Positions 1 to 10,140 of a DNA stretch of 64,000 bases are shown here, in pieces. This DNA comes from Phenylobacterium deserti (GTDB lineage Bacteria; Pseudomonadota; Alphaproteobacteria; Caulobacterales; Caulobacteraceae), in contig CALQQB010000001.1 of the NCBI GenBank assembly GCA_943332615.1, positions 62,001 through 126,000 on the forward strand. Reading direction: 5' to 3'. The notes below the pieces were generated by a model that was given only the letters and a program-made list of their open reading frames with translations, ran no database searches and was not told the DNA's origin. Made by a program: the position numbers and the translations under genes. Position 1 is the first letter of the stretch. Each line of letters begins with the position of its first letter.

Positions 1-1
1 C

Positions 2-637
2 GGGTTTCACATCGGCGCGCTGAACGCCGCCGGCATCGCCACGCTGGAGGTCGACATGTGGGCGGCGCGGGGAACCACGCGCGGCGCCACGGGCCGGCCT
101 TCGTCGGTGCCGCAGACGCTGCCGGACGCCTTCGCGGCTCTGGCCTTTCTGGCCCGCCAGCCGGAGATCGACTCGCAGCGGATCGCCATTGCCGGCTTCT
201 CCTGGGGCGGCGTGGTCAGCCTGCTGTCGGCCACCAGGGCCTATGCCGATGCGTACGCCGAGCCCGGGACCGCCTTCGCCGCCCACGCGGCCTTCTATCC
301 CGCCCTCTGGAGCTACAACCGCGCGCCGGGTCACGACTTCCGGAACCTGACGGGCGCGCCGGTGCTGATCCAGGCCGGGACCGCCGACGCCTATGACGAC
401 CCGGAGGTCTGCGCCGGCTTCCTGGGCTCCCTGGCGCCGGCTGACCGGGGGCATGTGACCCTGGTGGCGCATGAAGGCGCGACCCACGCCTTCGACCGCG
501 ACATGCCGTCCAAAATCATCACCGACCCCTATGCGCACAAGGGCACGGGCGGTCCGGTGCTGTTTGAGTTCAATCCTCAGGCTGCGGCGACGGCGCGCGC
601 GAACCTCGTCCGATTCCTGCAGCAGGCCTTCGCGTGA
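2..637 (+). CDS. Dienelactone hydrolase-family alpha/beta hydrolase (5' end outside window)
   Basis: The frame is open from the first bases of the window, so the N-terminus is missing; about 211 residues remain. The nucleophile elbow reads GFSWGGVVSLL, with Ser where classical dienelactone hydrolases have Cys. A later acidic segment (AGTADAYDDPE) and a C-terminal HAFDRD would supply Asp and His, completing a plausible Ser-Asp-His triad. The family hydrolyses lactones and small esters in the cytoplasm. The stop overlaps the GTG start of the OHCU decarboxylase by 4 bp, so it is probably co-translated with purine-degradation genes. Its substrate is unknown, and a role in ureide metabolism is inference from position only. 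Confidence 0.8.
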   Translation, partial: GFHIGALNAAGIATLEVDMWAARGTTRGATGRPSSVPQTLPDAFAALAFLARQPEIDSQRIAIAGFSWGGVVSLLSATRAYADAYAEPGTAFAAHAAFYPALWSYNRAPGHDFRNLTGAPVLIQAGTADAYDDPEVCAGFLGSLAPADRGHVTLVAHEGATHAFDRDMPSKIITDPYAHKGTGGPVLFEFNPQAAATARANLVRFLQQAFA

Positions 638-1113
638 TCCCGTCCGACCAGATGTCCCGCGCAGCGTTTCTGGTCCGCTTCGGCCCGGTCTATGAGGCCT
701 CGCCCTGGGTGGCCGAGGGCGTCTGGCCCGATCCGCCCAAGGATCTGAAGGGCCTGGCAGCGGCCATGGCCGCCGTCGTCGACGCCGCGCCCTGCGCCGC
801 GAAACTGGCCCTGATCCGCGCGCATCCCGAACTGGCCAGCCGGGCGAAGATGGCCGACGCCTCAGTGAAGGAGCAGTCGGGCGCGGGACTGGACCAGTGC
901 AGCTCGACGGAGTTCGAGGCCTTCCAGCGCCTCAACACCGCCTACAACCTCCGATTCGGCTTCCCCTTCATCTTCGCGGTGAAGGGCGCGACGCGGGCTG
1001 ATATTCTGGCGGCCTTCGAGGCGCGGCTCGCCAACGATCCCGAAACAGAGTTCGCCACCGCCATCGCCCAGATCCACCGGATCGCCGGCTTCCGCCTCGC
1101 CGACCTGCTTTAG
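634..1113 (+). CDS. uraD: 2-oxo-4-hydroxy-4-carboxy-5-ureidoimidazoline (OHCU) decarboxylase
   Basis: 159 residues, the usual size for this family. It decarboxylates OHCU, made from hydroxyisourate, to (S)-allantoin, the last step of urate breakdown before allantoin. Diagnostic segments are HPELASRAKMADASVKEQ, whose His is the family's catalytic residue, followed by AGLD, and later YNLRFGFPFIFAVKG. The start is GTG at 634, inside the upstream gene's stop (GTGA overlap). Allantoicase starts 10 bp after the stop, consistent with one purine-catabolism transcript. Urate oxidase and hydroxyisourate hydrolase are not in this window and may lie upstream. Confidence 0.9.
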   Translation: MIPSDQMSRAAFLVRFGPVYEASPWVAEGVWPDPPKDLKGLAAAMAAVVDAAPCAAKLALIRAHPELASRAKMADASVKEQSGAGLDQCSSTEFEAFQRLNTAYNLRFGFPFIFAVKGATRADILAAFEARLANDPETEFATAIAQIHRIAGFRLADLL

Positions 1114-1123
1114 AGAGGCCTTC

Positions 1124-2107
1124 ATGTTCGACGACCTGCGCCGCCAGTATGTTGACCTCGCCCAGCCCCGGCTGGGCAGTGAGGTGGTCTTCGCCACCGA
1201 CGATTTCTTCGCCGACAAGGCCCGCCTGATCGACCCGGCCCCGCCGGTGTTCATCCCCGGCAAGTACGACGACAACGGCAAGTGGATGGACGGCTGGGAA
1301 AGCCGCCGCAAGCGCGTACCCGGCCATGACTGGTGCGTGATCCGCCTGGGCGCCGCCGGCGTGGTCGCCGGCTTCGAGATCGACACGGCCCACTTCACCG
1401 GCAACTACCCGCCGGGCGCCGAGATCGAGGTGTGCCGCTCCGACGAGGCCAGCCCGGAGACTGGCTGGGTAAAGGTGACGCCGCGCCTGGACCTGAAGGG
1501 CGACGACCGGATCTATGTGCCTGTCGAGCAAGCCGACCCGATCACCCACGTGCGCCTGCACATCTACCCCGACGGTGGCGTGGCGCGCCTGCGGGTCTGG
1601 GGCCGGGTCGATCCGGACTGGAGCAAGGTCGGCGCGGACCAGGTCATCGACCTGCTGGCCGTCGCCTGGGGCGGGCGCGGCGGCATCGCCAACGACGAGC
1701 ACTATGGCGCGGTCGGCAACCTGACCGCCCCGGGCCGTGGCGTGAACATGGGCGACGGCTGGGAGACGCGACGCCGCCGCGAGCCGGGCCACGACTGGTC
1801 GGTGCTGGCGCTGGGCTGCTTCGGTAAGGTCGAAGAAGTCGTCGTCGATACGGCGCACTTCAAAGGCAATTATCCCGACCGCTGTTCCATCCAGGCCTCG
1901 GCTCGTGCGCACGGCACGCCGGCCGAGATCGCCGTCCAGGCCGAGACCTGGCCGGTGCTGCTGCCGGAGGTGAAGCTGTCGGCGGACACGGTCCACACCT
2001 TCCGTAGTGAACTGGTGGCGATGGGCCCGATCCGGTTCGTGCGGCTGAACATCTACCCGGACGGCGGGGTGAGCCGGTTGCGGATGATCGGGACGGTGGT
2101 GCGTTAG
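1124..2107 (+). CDS. alc: Allantoicase
   Basis: 327 residues. It hydrolyses allantoate to ureidoglycolate and urea. The protein is an internal duplication: the first half has GWESRRKRVPGHDW then IDTAHFTGNYP, and the second half has GWETRRRREPGHDW then VDTAHFKGNYP. This is the two-jelly-roll architecture of the allantoicase family. Each half ends with a similar IYPDGGVxRLR segment. The gene follows the OHCU decarboxylase by 10 bp on the same strand. The urea it releases can be used by the urease encoded 0.5 kb away on the opposite strand. I am confident of the family; the symbol is the conventional one. Confidence 0.93.
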   Translation: MFDDLRRQYVDLAQPRLGSEVVFATDDFFADKARLIDPAPPVFIPGKYDDNGKWMDGWESRRKRVPGHDWCVIRLGAAGVVAGFEIDTAHFTGNYPPGAEIEVCRSDEASPETGWVKVTPRLDLKGDDRIYVPVEQADPITHVRLHIYPDGGVARLRVWGRVDPDWSKVGADQVIDLLAVAWGGRGGIANDEHYGAVGNLTAPGRGVNMGDGWETRRRREPGHDWSVLALGCFGKVEEVVVDTAHFKGNYPDRCSIQASARAHGTPAEIAVQAETWPVLLPEVKLSADTVHTFRSELVAMGPIRFVRLNIYPDGGVSRLRMIGTVVR

Positions 2108-2137
2108 TTGCCTTTATGTTCTATGGATGCTAGGGTC
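2108..2137 (+). promoter_or_regulatory. Caulobacter-type housekeeping promoter of the toxin-antitoxin pair, probably leaderless
   Basis: TTGCCTT (2108-2114), 14 bases, then GCTAGGGTC (2129-2137) fits the Caulobacter sigma-70 pattern TTGaCgS-N10-14-GCtANAWC. The ATG at 2143 begins 6 bases after the -10 element, about where transcription would start, and no Shine-Dalgarno sequence precedes it. Confidence 0.5.
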
Positions 2138-2142
2138 CGACG

Positions 2143-2340
2143 ATGACCAAGCAAGTGCCTGGATTCGAGGAAGAGCCCGGCGTGTTCGATATTGCGGACA
2201 CCGAAACGGATGAGCAGGCGACTCGAGAGGGTGAAGCCGATTTCGAGGCTGGCCGCGTCGTCAGCCATGAGGCCGTGGTTCGTTGGCTGCGCTCGTGGGG
2301 CGCCCCGAACAAGCTGCCGCGACCCAGGTGCGGCGAGTAG
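2143..2340 (+). CDS. Small antitoxin-like protein paired with a ParE/RelE toxin
   Basis: 65 residues, acidic in the N-terminal half, with the segment EADFEAGRVVSHEAVVRWL that resembles the C-terminal part of short ribbon-helix-helix (CopG/ParD-like) antitoxins. The main support is position: it lies directly before, and overlaps by 13 bp, a ParE/RelE-type toxin gene, in the usual antitoxin-first order. It should neutralise the toxin by direct binding and may repress its own promoter. The ATG follows a Caulobacter-type promoter with no leader. The exact antitoxin family cannot be assigned from sequence reading alone. Confidence 0.65.
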   Translation: MTKQVPGFEEEPGVFDIADTETDEQATREGEADFEAGRVVSHEAVVRWLRSWGAPNKLPRPRCGE

Positions 2341-2600
2341 TCTGGACCGATCGAGCGATCTCAGATCTCGCAGCGATCGACGGTTACATATCGGACTTCA
2401 ATCCGCTCGCGGCCGAGCGACTGGCGGCTCAATTGATCGCGGCGGCTCAGAGCCTCGGCCACCATCCGCATCGCGGCCGGGCCATCAGTCCTAAACGGCG
2501 CGAACTCACCATCGCGACGCCCTACCTGATCCGCTATCGAGTGACGGCCGAGAGCGTCGTCGTTCTCACTATCCGGCACGGCGCTCGCCGCCCGATCTAG
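2328..2600 (+). CDS. ParE/RelE-family toxin
   Basis: 90 residues from a GTG at 2328; the open frame extends further upstream, but this start overlaps the antitoxin stop by 13 bp, as is typical for such pairs. The N-terminus WTDRAISDLAAIDGYI and the later RGRAISPKRRELTI then YLIRYRV match the ParE/RelE fold (helical hairpin, then beta strands with basic residues). ParE members poison DNA gyrase and RelE members cleave mRNA on the ribosome; which applies here is not clear. The stop abuts the convergent ureG stop with no gap. Confidence 0.8.
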   Translation: MRRVVWTDRAISDLAAIDGYISDFNPLAAERLAAQLIAAAQSLGHHPHRGRAISPKRRELTIATPYLIRYRVTAESVVVLTIRHGARRPI

Positions 2601-3227
2601 CTAGGCCGCCTCGGCGACGGGCAACCCGCCGACTCTGGACAGGAATGCGATCACCTCGTCCACGCCCTTCAGCCGCGTCAGGTCTGTGAACACATAGGGC
2701 CGCTCGCCGCGCTGGGTCCGGGCGTCGGCGTCCATGACGGCCAGGTCCGCGCCGACGTAGGGGGCCAGGTCCGTCTTGTTGATGATCAGCAGGTCGGAGC
2801 GGGTGATGGCGGGACCGCCCTTGCGGGGGATTTTTTCGCCCTGGCAGACGCTGACGACATAGAGGCTGAGGTCGGCCAGGTCCGGGCTGAAGGTTGCAGC
2901 GAGGTTGTCGCCGCCGCTCTCGATGAAGATCACGTCCAGGCCTGGAAAGCGGCGATTGAGATCGGCAATCGCCGCCAGATTCAGGGAAGCGTCCTCGCGG
3001 ATGGCGGTGTGCGGGCAGCCGCCGGTCTCGACCCCCAGGATGCGGTCCTCCGACAGGGCCTGGAGGCGGGTCAGGATCAGCGCGTCTTCCTGGGTGTAGA
3101 TGTCGTTGGTGACCACCGCGATCGACCAGCGGTCGCGCATCGCTTTGCAGAGCTTTTCCACCAGGGTGGTCTTGCCCGAGCCGACCGGGCCGCCGATGCC
3201 GACGCGCAGGGGACCATGTTGGCTCAT
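2601..3227 (-). CDS. ureG: Urease accessory GTPase UreG
   Basis: 208 residues. UreG is the SIMIBI-class GTPase that drives nickel delivery to apo-urease with UreF, UreD and UreE. The P-loop [10 protein letters not shown] is at about residues 12-21, followed by the family hallmarks DIYTQEDA, a CPHTAIR metal-binding segment, and [13 protein letters not shown]. It is the last gene of the operon, and its start overlaps the ureF stop by 4 bp, implying translational coupling. Length and motifs are normal. Confidence 0.97.
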   Translation of the reverse strand: MSQHGPLRVGIGGPVGSGKTTLVEKLCKAMRDRWSIAVVTNDIYTQEDALILTRLQALSEDRILGVETGGCPHTAIREDASLNLAAIADLNRRFPGLDVIFIESGGDNLAATFSPDLADLSLYVVSVCQGEKIPRKGGPAITRSDLLIINKTDLAPYVGADLAVMDADARTQRGERPYVFTDLTRLKGVDEVIAFLSRVGGLPVAEAA

Positions 3228-3880
3228 GAGATGAACAGCCTTCCCTCCAGGGTCTCGTGCCGCATCGCGGCGATGTCAGAGAGGATGGCGCCGGATCCCA
3301 GGTCGTCCAGGGTCGAAGCCGTGGCCCGGGCGGCGGTCCGCAGGATGACGGCTTCCAGGCTGGCGATCACCGCCACGGCGTCGGACTGGCACAGCGGGAT
3401 GGCGCGCACCGCGACGCTGGTCAGGTTGGCGGCGAAGGCGTGCAGCCAGGCGATCAGCGCCGGCTGCAGCGGGATGCCAGCCGCCCCCGCCGCCGCGCCG
3501 AGGGCGACACAGTAGGGCGCGCGAATGATCTGTGGCGGATGCCAGGCGGCTACCGCGGTCAGGAACGCCTCGCCCTGCGCCATGGTTTCGCGACGGCGCT
3601 CCAGGGAGGGCGCCATCGCTTCGCCAAGCTCGGCGATCTCGTCGAGGGCGGCGTGATCCTCGGCGGTGACGGCGGTCCAGGCGGCGCGGGCCAGGACAGC
3701 GTCGGACCAGCCGGAGCCGTGCTCCAGCAACGCCGCGATCCAGCCGGTCAGCGCGCAGGCGTCGGTGACCGCGCCCTCGCGGATGGCGGTCTCCAGGCCG
3801 TGCGAATAGCCGAAAGCTCCAACCGGGAAGGCGGGCGAGAGCCAGGTCAGCAGGCGCAGCAGACGAGCGTCAGTGGGCAT
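3224..3880 (-). CDS. ureF: Urease accessory protein UreF
   Basis: 218 residues from the ATG whose complement is at 3878-3880. The frame stays open 99 bp further upstream, but those codons lie inside ureE and look non-coding, while [19 protein letters not shown] with [12 protein letters not shown] is a standard UreF N-terminus. UreF binds UreD on apo-urease and acts as the checkpoint for UreG GTP hydrolysis during nickel insertion. The start overlaps the ureE stop by 11 bp and the stop overlaps ureG by 4 bp, so ureE, ureF and ureG are tightly coupled. Confidence 0.94.
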   Translation of the reverse strand: MPTDARLLRLLTWLSPAFPVGAFGYSHGLETAIREGAVTDACALTGWIAALLEHGSGWSDAVLARAAWTAVTAEDHAALDEIAELGEAMAPSLERRRETMAQGEAFLTAVAAWHPPQIIRAPYCVALGAAAGAAGIPLQPALIAWLHAFAANLTSVAVRAIPLCQSDAVAVIASLEAVILRTAARATASTLDDLGSGAILSDIAAMRHETLEGRLFIS

Positions 3881-4322
3881 GGTCGCGGCCTTCATGATAG
3901 GCGCCGCCTTCGGGATCGAACGGCGCCATGACCTCGGCGACGTGCGCGCCCTGGCGCCGCAGCATGTGGGCGATGACATGGTCGCGGCGGATCAGGATGC
4001 GGTCGGGGAACACCTGGGCGGCCAGGTGGCGGTTGCCGATGTGCCACGCCAGCCGCAGCAGGTCGGCCGGGCCGTGGGCGCGGATCTCCAGCAGCGGTTC
4101 CGGCAGTGCGTTCACCCGCACCACGCCGCCGCCGGGCAGCGCCAGGCCATCGCCGTCCTTGAGGTGCGTCGCCTCGGCCACGTCCAACAGGTACGCCGCG
4201 CCGGACGCACCGGTCAGCAATATGCGTCGCCGGTGCCGGCCATCGTAGTCGAGGGTGACAGTGTCGGCGGCGTCTCCGGTCCAGGCGCCGGCGAGCAGGA
4301 CATCAGTGATGGTGTGGGTCAT
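3870..4322 (-). CDS. ureE: Urease nickel metallochaperone UreE
   Basis: 150 residues with the two-domain UreE layout: an N-terminal peptide-binding-like part (LDYDGRHRRRILL) and a C-terminal metal-binding part with GNRHLAAQV. The C-terminal tail holds only a few histidines (ending GRDHAH), so it is not a long nickel-storage His-tail type. It delivers Ni to the UreDFG complex. It overlaps ureC by one base and ureF by 11. Confidence 0.93.
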   Translation of the reverse strand: MTHTITDVLLAGAWTGDAADTVTLDYDGRHRRRILLTGASGAAYLLDVAEATHLKDGDGLALPGGGVVRVNALPEPLLEIRAHGPADLLRLAWHIGNRHLAAQVFPDRILIRRDHVIAHMLRRQGAHVAEVMAPFDPEGGAYHEGRDHAH

Positions 4323-6028
4323 CAGAACAGGAAATACCTCTGCGCCATTGGCAGCACGTCGGCGGGTTCGCAGGTGAGGATCTCGCCGTCGGCGCGGACC
4401 TCGTAGGTCTCCGGATCGACCTCGATCACCGGCGTGGCGCTATTGTGGATCATCGAGGCCTTGGAGAGGCCGCCGCGGGTGTTCGACACCGCCACCATCT
4501 CCTTCTGCAGCCCAAGCTGCGCGGGCAGGCCCCGCTCAATCGCCAAGCCTGACGTGAACACCACTGACGAGCGGGTCAGGGCCCGTCCGAACGCCCCGAA
4601 CATCGGGCGGTAGTGCACCGGCTGCGGCGTCGGGATCGAGGCGTTGGGGTCGCCCATCGGCGCTGCAGCGATCGACCCGCCGAGGATCACCAGGTCCGGC
4701 TTCACCCCGAAGAAGGCCGGGCTCCACAGCACCAGGTCGGCGCGCTTGCCGGCCACGATCGAGCCGATGTGGGCGCTCATACCGTGGGCGATGGCCGGGT
4801 TGATGGTGAACTTGGCGATGTAGCGCTTCACCCGGTTGTTGTCAGCGGCGCCGTCGCCCGGCAGCGAGCCGCGCTGCTGCTTCATCTTATCGGCGGTCTG
4901 CCAGGTTCGGATCTGCACCTCACCGACCCGGCCCATGGCCTGGCTGTCGGAGGAAATGATCGAGAGCGCGCCGAGGTCGTGCAGGATGTCCTCCGCCGCG
5001 ATGGTCTCCTTGCGGATGCGGCTCTCGGCGAAGGCCACGTCCTCCGGGATCGACGGGTCCAGGTGGTGGCAGACCATCAGCATGTCGAGGTGTTCGGCCA
5101 GTGTGTTGCGCGTGTAGGGCCGGGTCGGGTTTGTCGACGAGGGTATGACGTTGGCGAGGCCCGCCACCTTCAGGATGTCGGGGGCGTGCCCGCCGCCGGC
5201 CCCTTCGGTGTGGAAGGCGTGGATGGTGCGGCCCTTGAAGGCGGCGATCGTGTCCTCGACGAAGCCGCTCTCGTTCAAGGTATCGGTGTGGATCATGCAC
5301 TGAACGTCGAGGTCGTCGCAGACGCTCAAGGCGCAGTCGATGGTGGCCGGCGTGGTGCCCCAGTCCTCGTGCAGCTTCAGCGCGCAGGCCCCCGCCGCGA
5401 TCTGTTCCACCAGCGCCTCGGGCAGGGACGCATTGCCCTTGCCGGAGAAGCCGAGGTTCATCGGAAACGCCTCGGCCGCCTCGATCATGCGCTGCAGGTG
5501 CCAGGCTCCCGGCGTGCAGGTGGTGGCTTTGGCGCCAGTGGCGGGGCCGGTGCCGCCGCCCAACATGGTGGTCATGCCCGCCATCAGCGCCTCTTCGATC
5601 TGCTGCGGGCAGATGAAGTGGATGTGGGCGTCCATGCCGCCGGCGGTCAGGATCTTGCCTTCTCCGGCGATGATCTCGGTGCCCGGGCCGATCACGATGG
5701 TGACCCCCGGCTGCACGTCGGGATTGCCGGCCTTGCCGATGGCCAGGATGCGCCCGTCGCGCAGGCCGACGTCGGCCTTCACGATCCCCCAGTGGTCGAT
5801 GATCAGGGCGTTGGTGATCACCGTGTCGGCCGTGCCAGAGGCCCGCGTCGCCTGGGACTGGCCCATCCCGTCGCGGATCACCTTGCCGCCGCCGAACTTG
5901 ACCTCCTCGCCATAGATCGTGAAGTCCTGCTCTACCTCGACGAAGAGGTTGGTGTCTGCCAGCCGCACGCGATCCCCGACGGTAGGGCCGAACATGTCAG
6001 CGTAGGCGGAGCGGCCGATGCGGGCCAT
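4322..6028 (-). CDS. ureC: Urease alpha (catalytic) subunit
   Basis: 568 residues, full length. It hydrolyses urea to ammonia and carbamate at a dinuclear nickel site. All expected ligands are visible: HIH at residues 135-137, the lysine to be carbamylated at K218 ([11 protein letters not shown]), MIHTDTLNE and [16 protein letters not shown] for the next histidines, the mobile-flap cysteine in [13 protein letters not shown], and the aspartate in [12 protein letters not shown]. Start and stop each overlap the neighbouring ureB and ureE by one base. Nothing suggests inactivation. Confidence 0.98.
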   Translation of the reverse strand: MARIGRSAYADMFGPTVGDRVRLADTNLFVEVEQDFTIYGEEVKFGGGKVIRDGMGQSQATRASGTADTVITNALIIDHWGIVKADVGLRDGRILAIGKAGNPDVQPGVTIVIGPGTEIIAGEGKILTAGGMDAHIHFICPQQIEEALMAGMTTMLGGGTGPATGAKATTCTPGAWHLQRMIEAAEAFPMNLGFSGKGNASLPEALVEQIAAGACALKLHEDWGTTPATIDCALSVCDDLDVQCMIHTDTLNESGFVEDTIAAFKGRTIHAFHTEGAGGGHAPDILKVAGLANVIPSSTNPTRPYTRNTLAEHLDMLMVCHHLDPSIPEDVAFAESRIRKETIAAEDILHDLGALSIISSDSQAMGRVGEVQIRTWQTADKMKQQRGSLPGDGAADNNRVKRYIAKFTINPAIAHGMSAHIGSIVAGKRADLVLWSPAFFGVKPDLVILGGSIAAAPMGDPNASIPTPQPVHYRPMFGAFGRALTRSSVVFTSGLAIERGLPAQLGLQKEMVAVSNTRGGLSKASMIHNSATPVIEVDPETYEVRADGEILTCEPADVLPMAQRYFLF

Positions 6029-6333
6029 CAGAGGGAGCCCATCACGTCTTGCCGGAAGCCGTAGACGGCGCGCGCGCCCAGCAGAGGCACAAGGGTGACT
6101 TCGCGTTCCTGGCCGGGCTCGAAGCGGACGGTTGTGCCGGCGGCTATGTCTAGCCGCTGGCCGCGGGCCGCGGCGCGGTCGAAGCGCAGCGCCGGGTTGG
6201 TCTCGAAGAAGTGGTAGTGGCTGCCCACCTGGATCGGCCGGTCGCCGGTGTTGGCGACGCGCAGGGTGGTCGTCGGCTGACCTGCGTTCAGCTCGATGTC
6301 GCCGTCCGCGGGGAAGATTTCGCCAGGGATCAC
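6028..6333 (-). CDS. ureB: Urease beta subunit
   Basis: 101 residues, the standard size for a separate beta subunit. It begins [16 protein letters not shown] and contains the conserved [17 protein letters not shown] segment. It assembles with UreA and UreC into the (ABC)3 enzyme. The 3' end overlaps the ureC start by one base, and ureA lies 10 bp upstream. Confidence 0.97.
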   Translation of the reverse strand: MIPGEIFPADGDIELNAGQPTTTLRVANTGDRPIQVGSHYHFFETNPALRFDRAAARGQRLDIAAGTTVRFEPGQEREVTLVPLLGARAVYGFRQDVMGSL

Positions 6334-6343
6334 GGGCGCCTCC

Positions 6344-6646
6344 TCAACGGATTGGGTGGTGGACGGTGACCAGCTTGGTGCCGTCGGGAAAGGTGGCTTC
6401 GACCTGGACGTCGTGGATCATCTCGGCGATGCCCTCCATGACCTGGGCGCGGGTGATGACGTGGGCGCCGGCCTCCATCAGGTCGGACACGGCGCGGCCG
6501 TCGCGGGCGCCCTCGACCACGAAGTCGGTGATCAGGGCGATGGCCTCGGGGTAGTTGAGCTTCACCCCACGGGCCAGCCGTTTGCGCGCCACCTCGGCGG
6601 CCATGGCGACCAGCAGCTTGTCCTTCTCGCGCGGCGTCAGGTTCAC
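6344..6646 (-). CDS. ureA: Urease gamma subunit
   Basis: 100 residues with the canonical N-terminus [20 protein letters not shown] and C-terminus [14 protein letters not shown]. The start codon is GTG (complement at 6644-6646), directly abutting the ureD stop codon. It is a structural subunit of urease. Separate gamma and beta subunits are the usual proteobacterial arrangement. Confidence 0.97.
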   Translation of the reverse strand: MNLTPREKDKLLVAMAAEVARKRLARGVKLNYPEAIALITDFVVEGARDGRAVSDLMEAGAHVITRAQVMEGIAEMIHDVQVEATFPDGTKLVTVHHPIR

Positions 6647-7480
<834 letters not shown>

Positions 7481-7632
7481 CGGCTCACCCTGGGGTGGTG
7501 GATTGCGGTGTCCAGAAAACGCCGATGCGGGAGCCTCGGTGAATCGACGGCGCCTAAGATTTGGGCGGCCTTTCTTGCAAGGGCTTCAGTGATTCTTGCC
7601 ATCTCAAGCGCCTAGGATCATGCTCCGCGCTC

Positions 7633-7669
7633 AAAGGCCCTGCGTCGGCGAGCCCGCGCGGGGCCTTTT
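7633..7669 (+). terminator. Terminator-like hairpin in the leader of the URC-type operon
   Basis: AAAGGCCC (7633-7640) pairs perfectly with GGGCCTTT (7661-7668). The 20-base interval can extend the stem through TGCG/CGCG-type pairs, and T's follow to 7669. It sits only 25 bp before the ATG at 7694 and just ahead of the GGAGG ribosome site at 7676-7680. It could be an attenuator or the 3' end of a short leader RNA. The T tract is short. Confidence 0.45.
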
Positions 7670-7693
7670 CGACTCTGGAGGTTTGAAGCGCCC

Positions 7694-8950
7694 ATGTCCG
7701 GCAACAGGACATCCCACATCCGCATCACCTCGCACCCGGGCACGGGCGCGACCAATCGCTTCCCGATCGTATGGGACGCGCCCACTGCCCGCGAGCGCGG
7801 CCCGGTCGTGGCCACCGCCAACGCCGGCTCGGACCGCAACGCCATCGGCGCCCACGGCGGGGCCTACTCCGTCTACCGCGCGCTGGCCGTGGCCTCCGGC
7901 GCCATGGACCCGGTGGTCCGGCCCGAACTTCACAACACCCACCCGGTCGTGCCCGTCGGCCCGCACCCGCAGTGGAGTGAGCCCGGAAAGATCGTGTCGC
8001 TGGACCCCTGGGGCGCGCGCATTGTCGAGGACTTCGCGACCGAGATCGCCGAGGGCGTCGATATCCGCCCGACCATCGCGGTGACCAAGGCCCGCATCAC
8101 CTTGCCGGAGATCGCCGAGGCGATCCGCGCCGGCCGCTTGAAGCCCGACGGCAAGGTGCTGCATGAGACCGGCGACGTGGCCGTCACCAAGGCCGCCATC
8201 GACCCGGTCTGGCATCTGCCGGGCGTGGCCGCGCGGTTCGGGGTGGAGGAGCAGCAGCTGCGCCGCATCCTCTTCGAGCAGACCGGCGGCATGTATCCGG
8301 AGCTGGTCACCCGGCCAGACATCCAAGTCTTTCTGCCCCCGATCGGCGGGATCACCCTCTACATCTTCGGCGACCCCACGAAGCTGGGCGACCGTGCCGT
8401 GCCGCTGACCTGCCGCGTCCACGACGAGTGCAATGGCTCCGACGTCTTCGGCTCCGACATCTGCACCTGCCGGCCCTACCTGATCCACGGGATCGAGGAG
8501 GCTACGCGCCAGGCGCAGGACGGCGGCACGGGACTGATCGTCTACAATCGCAAGGAAGGCCGCGCCCTGGGCGAGGTGACCAAGTTCCTGGTCTACAATG
8601 CCAGGAAGCGCCAGCCGGGTGGCGACCAGGCGGCGACCTATTTCGAGCGCACCGAATGTGTCGCCGGCGTGCAGGACGCCCGCTTTCAGCAGCTGATGCC
8701 CGACATCATCCACTGGCTGGGCATCCGCCGGATCGACCGCTTCGTCTCGATGTCCAACATGAAGTACGACGCCCTGGTCAGCGGTGGTGTCGAGATCGGC
8801 GAGCGGGTGCCGATCCCCGACGAACTGGTTCCCGAGGATGCGAGCGTGGAGATGGAAGCCAAGAAGGCCGCCGGCTACTTCACGCCGGAAGGCGCGCCGA
8901 CGGCGGAAGAGCTCAAGAAGACTGTCGGCCGCGATCTCAAGGAGTTCTAG
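7694..8950 (+). CDS. GTP cyclohydrolase II-like protein of uracil catabolism (URC1 type)
   Basis: 418 residues, much longer than stand-alone riboflavin GTP cyclohydrolase II. The C-terminal half carries the zinc-binding pattern C246-x10-C257-x-C259 (HDECNGSDVFGSDICTC), the spacing of the RibA zinc cysteines. There is no DHBP synthase (RibB) domain, and the next two genes are DUF1688 and uracil phosphoribosyltransferase. That combination is the URC pathway set first described in the yeast Lachancea kluyveri, where the URC1 protein is needed to open the uracil ring at the nucleotide level. A GGAGG at 7676-7680 supports the ATG chosen. A riboflavin role is less likely. Confidence 0.88.
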   Translation: MSGNRTSHIRITSHPGTGATNRFPIVWDAPTARERGPVVATANAGSDRNAIGAHGGAYSVYRALAVASGAMDPVVRPELHNTHPVVPVGPHPQWSEPGKIVSLDPWGARIVEDFATEIAEGVDIRPTIAVTKARITLPEIAEAIRAGRLKPDGKVLHETGDVAVTKAAIDPVWHLPGVAARFGVEEQQLRRILFEQTGGMYPELVTRPDIQVFLPPIGGITLYIFGDPTKLGDRAVPLTCRVHDECNGSDVFGSDICTCRPYLIHGIEEATRQAQDGGTGLIVYNRKEGRALGEVTKFLVYNARKRQPGGDQAATYFERTECVAGVQDARFQQLMPDIIHWLGIRRIDRFVSMSNMKYDALVSGGVEIGERVPIPDELVPEDASVEMEAKKAAGYFTPEGAPTAEELKKTVGRDLKEF

Positions 8951-10129
8951 TTGTCCGTTTCTGACGCTGCTGAGGCCGAGCGGCTGCTCTCGGCTCACGC
9001 CGTGCGTGCGGCTGCGGACGACATGCTGCGGCTTGCGCAGGATTGGCAGCTGGCGGACTGGCAGGTGGACCTCTCGAGGCTGGATGCCGCGGCTGACCTC
9101 ACGGCCGACACCGTGCGGCTCAACTACCCCGACCTCAACGTGCCGTTCCACGCGCGCTGGCGGCACTTCACCGCCAATGGGCGCAACCTCTGGACCGAAC
9201 TCGAGACGCCAACCGATCCCGACGACCTGGGGCGCGCCGCGTTCGACCTGGTGATCCCGTCGGTGCTGCTGGACGCGGGCGCCGGCATGGCGTGGCGCTA
9301 CCACGACGCCGCGACGGGCGCCGCGCTGGGCCGCTCTGAGGGCTTAGGGGTGGCGTCGTTCCGACTGTTCCAGTCCGGGGCCTTGTCTTCCGATCCGGGC
9401 GATCCGCTTCAGGCCGACGCGCTGGACCGCGTCGATGCGGCCTTGATCGCCGAGGCCTTCCAAGTGACTGACGACAACCCGCTCGCGGGCCTCGAAGGGC
9501 GCGCTGCGCTGCTGCGACGCCTGGGAACCGTGGTTGGCCGGCCGGGCGAGCTGTTCGATGTCATGAAGGCGCGCGCTATCCGGGGGCAATTATCCGCGCC
9601 GGTGATCCTCGAGGTACTTCTGGACAGGCTGGGAGCGATCTGGCCAGGACGGCTCAGCCGGGCGGGCCGCCCGCTCGGCGACTGCTGGACCCACCCGCTG
9701 CCAGGCGATCACGACAGGCTCGTCCCGCTGCACAAGCTCTCGCAGTGGATGAGCTACTCTCTCATCGAACCGCTGGAAGCGTCCGGCATCCAGATCCTCA
9801 ACGTCGATGGGCTGACGGGCCTGGCTGAATATCGCAACGGCGGCCTCTTCGTGGACACCGGGGTGCTGGTGCTCAGGGATCCAGCCGAGGCCGGCCGACC
9901 CCAGGTCGTCGACAGCCCGCTGGTGGTCGGCTGGCGTTCGCTCACGGTGGCCCTGCTGGACAAGCTGGCCCCGATGGTCCGCGAGCGCCTCGGCGTCAGC
10001 GCGAAGGACTTTCCGCTGGCCCGCGTGCTGGAGGGCGGTTCCTGGGCCGCAGGCCGGCGCATCGCCCGGGAGAAGCGGGCCGATGGCGGCCCGCCGATCA
10101 CCGTCGTCTCCGACGGCACTGTTTTCTAG
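8951..10129 (+). CDS. DUF1688 family protein (URC4/Urg3-like)
   Basis: 392 residues, start TTG at 8951 directly after the upstream stop, supported by AAGGAG at 8939-8944. The sequence matches the DUF1688 family (yeast Urc4, fungal Urg3), whose members are genetically required for uracil catabolism but whose reaction is not settled. Recognisable stretches include [19 protein letters not shown] and [15 protein letters not shown]. It lies between the GTP cyclohydrolase II-like gene and upp, giving the gene order URC1-URC4-URC6. It is cytoplasmic, with no membrane segment. Confidence 0.88.
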   Translation: MSVSDAAEAERLLSAHAVRAAADDMLRLAQDWQLADWQVDLSRLDAAADLTADTVRLNYPDLNVPFHARWRHFTANGRNLWTELETPTDPDDLGRAAFDLVIPSVLLDAGAGMAWRYHDAATGAALGRSEGLGVASFRLFQSGALSSDPGDPLQADALDRVDAALIAEAFQVTDDNPLAGLEGRAALLRRLGTVVGRPGELFDVMKARAIRGQLSAPVILEVLLDRLGAIWPGRLSRAGRPLGDCWTHPLPGDHDRLVPLHKLSQWMSYSLIEPLEASGIQILNVDGLTGLAEYRNGGLFVDTGVLVLRDPAEAGRPQVVDSPLVVGWRSLTVALLDKLAPMVRERLGVSAKDFPLARVLEGGSWAAGRRIAREKRADGGPPITVVSDGTVF

Positions 10130-10140
10130 AGGGCATGGGC

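Noticed and set aside
7694..8950. Riboflavin biosynthesis gene ribA
   Set aside because: The zinc cysteines fit GTP cyclohydrolase II, but there is no RibB domain and no riboflavin gene nearby, and DUF1688 and upp follow directly. The URC role explains the context better.
7631..9304. Long minus-strand open frame antisense to the URC-type genes
   Set aside because: It mirrors the codon pattern of the plus-strand genes, has no recognisable domain, and is the usual antisense shadow in GC-rich DNA. The same holds for other long antisense frames such as 4613-6064, 28904-30382 and 968-1996.
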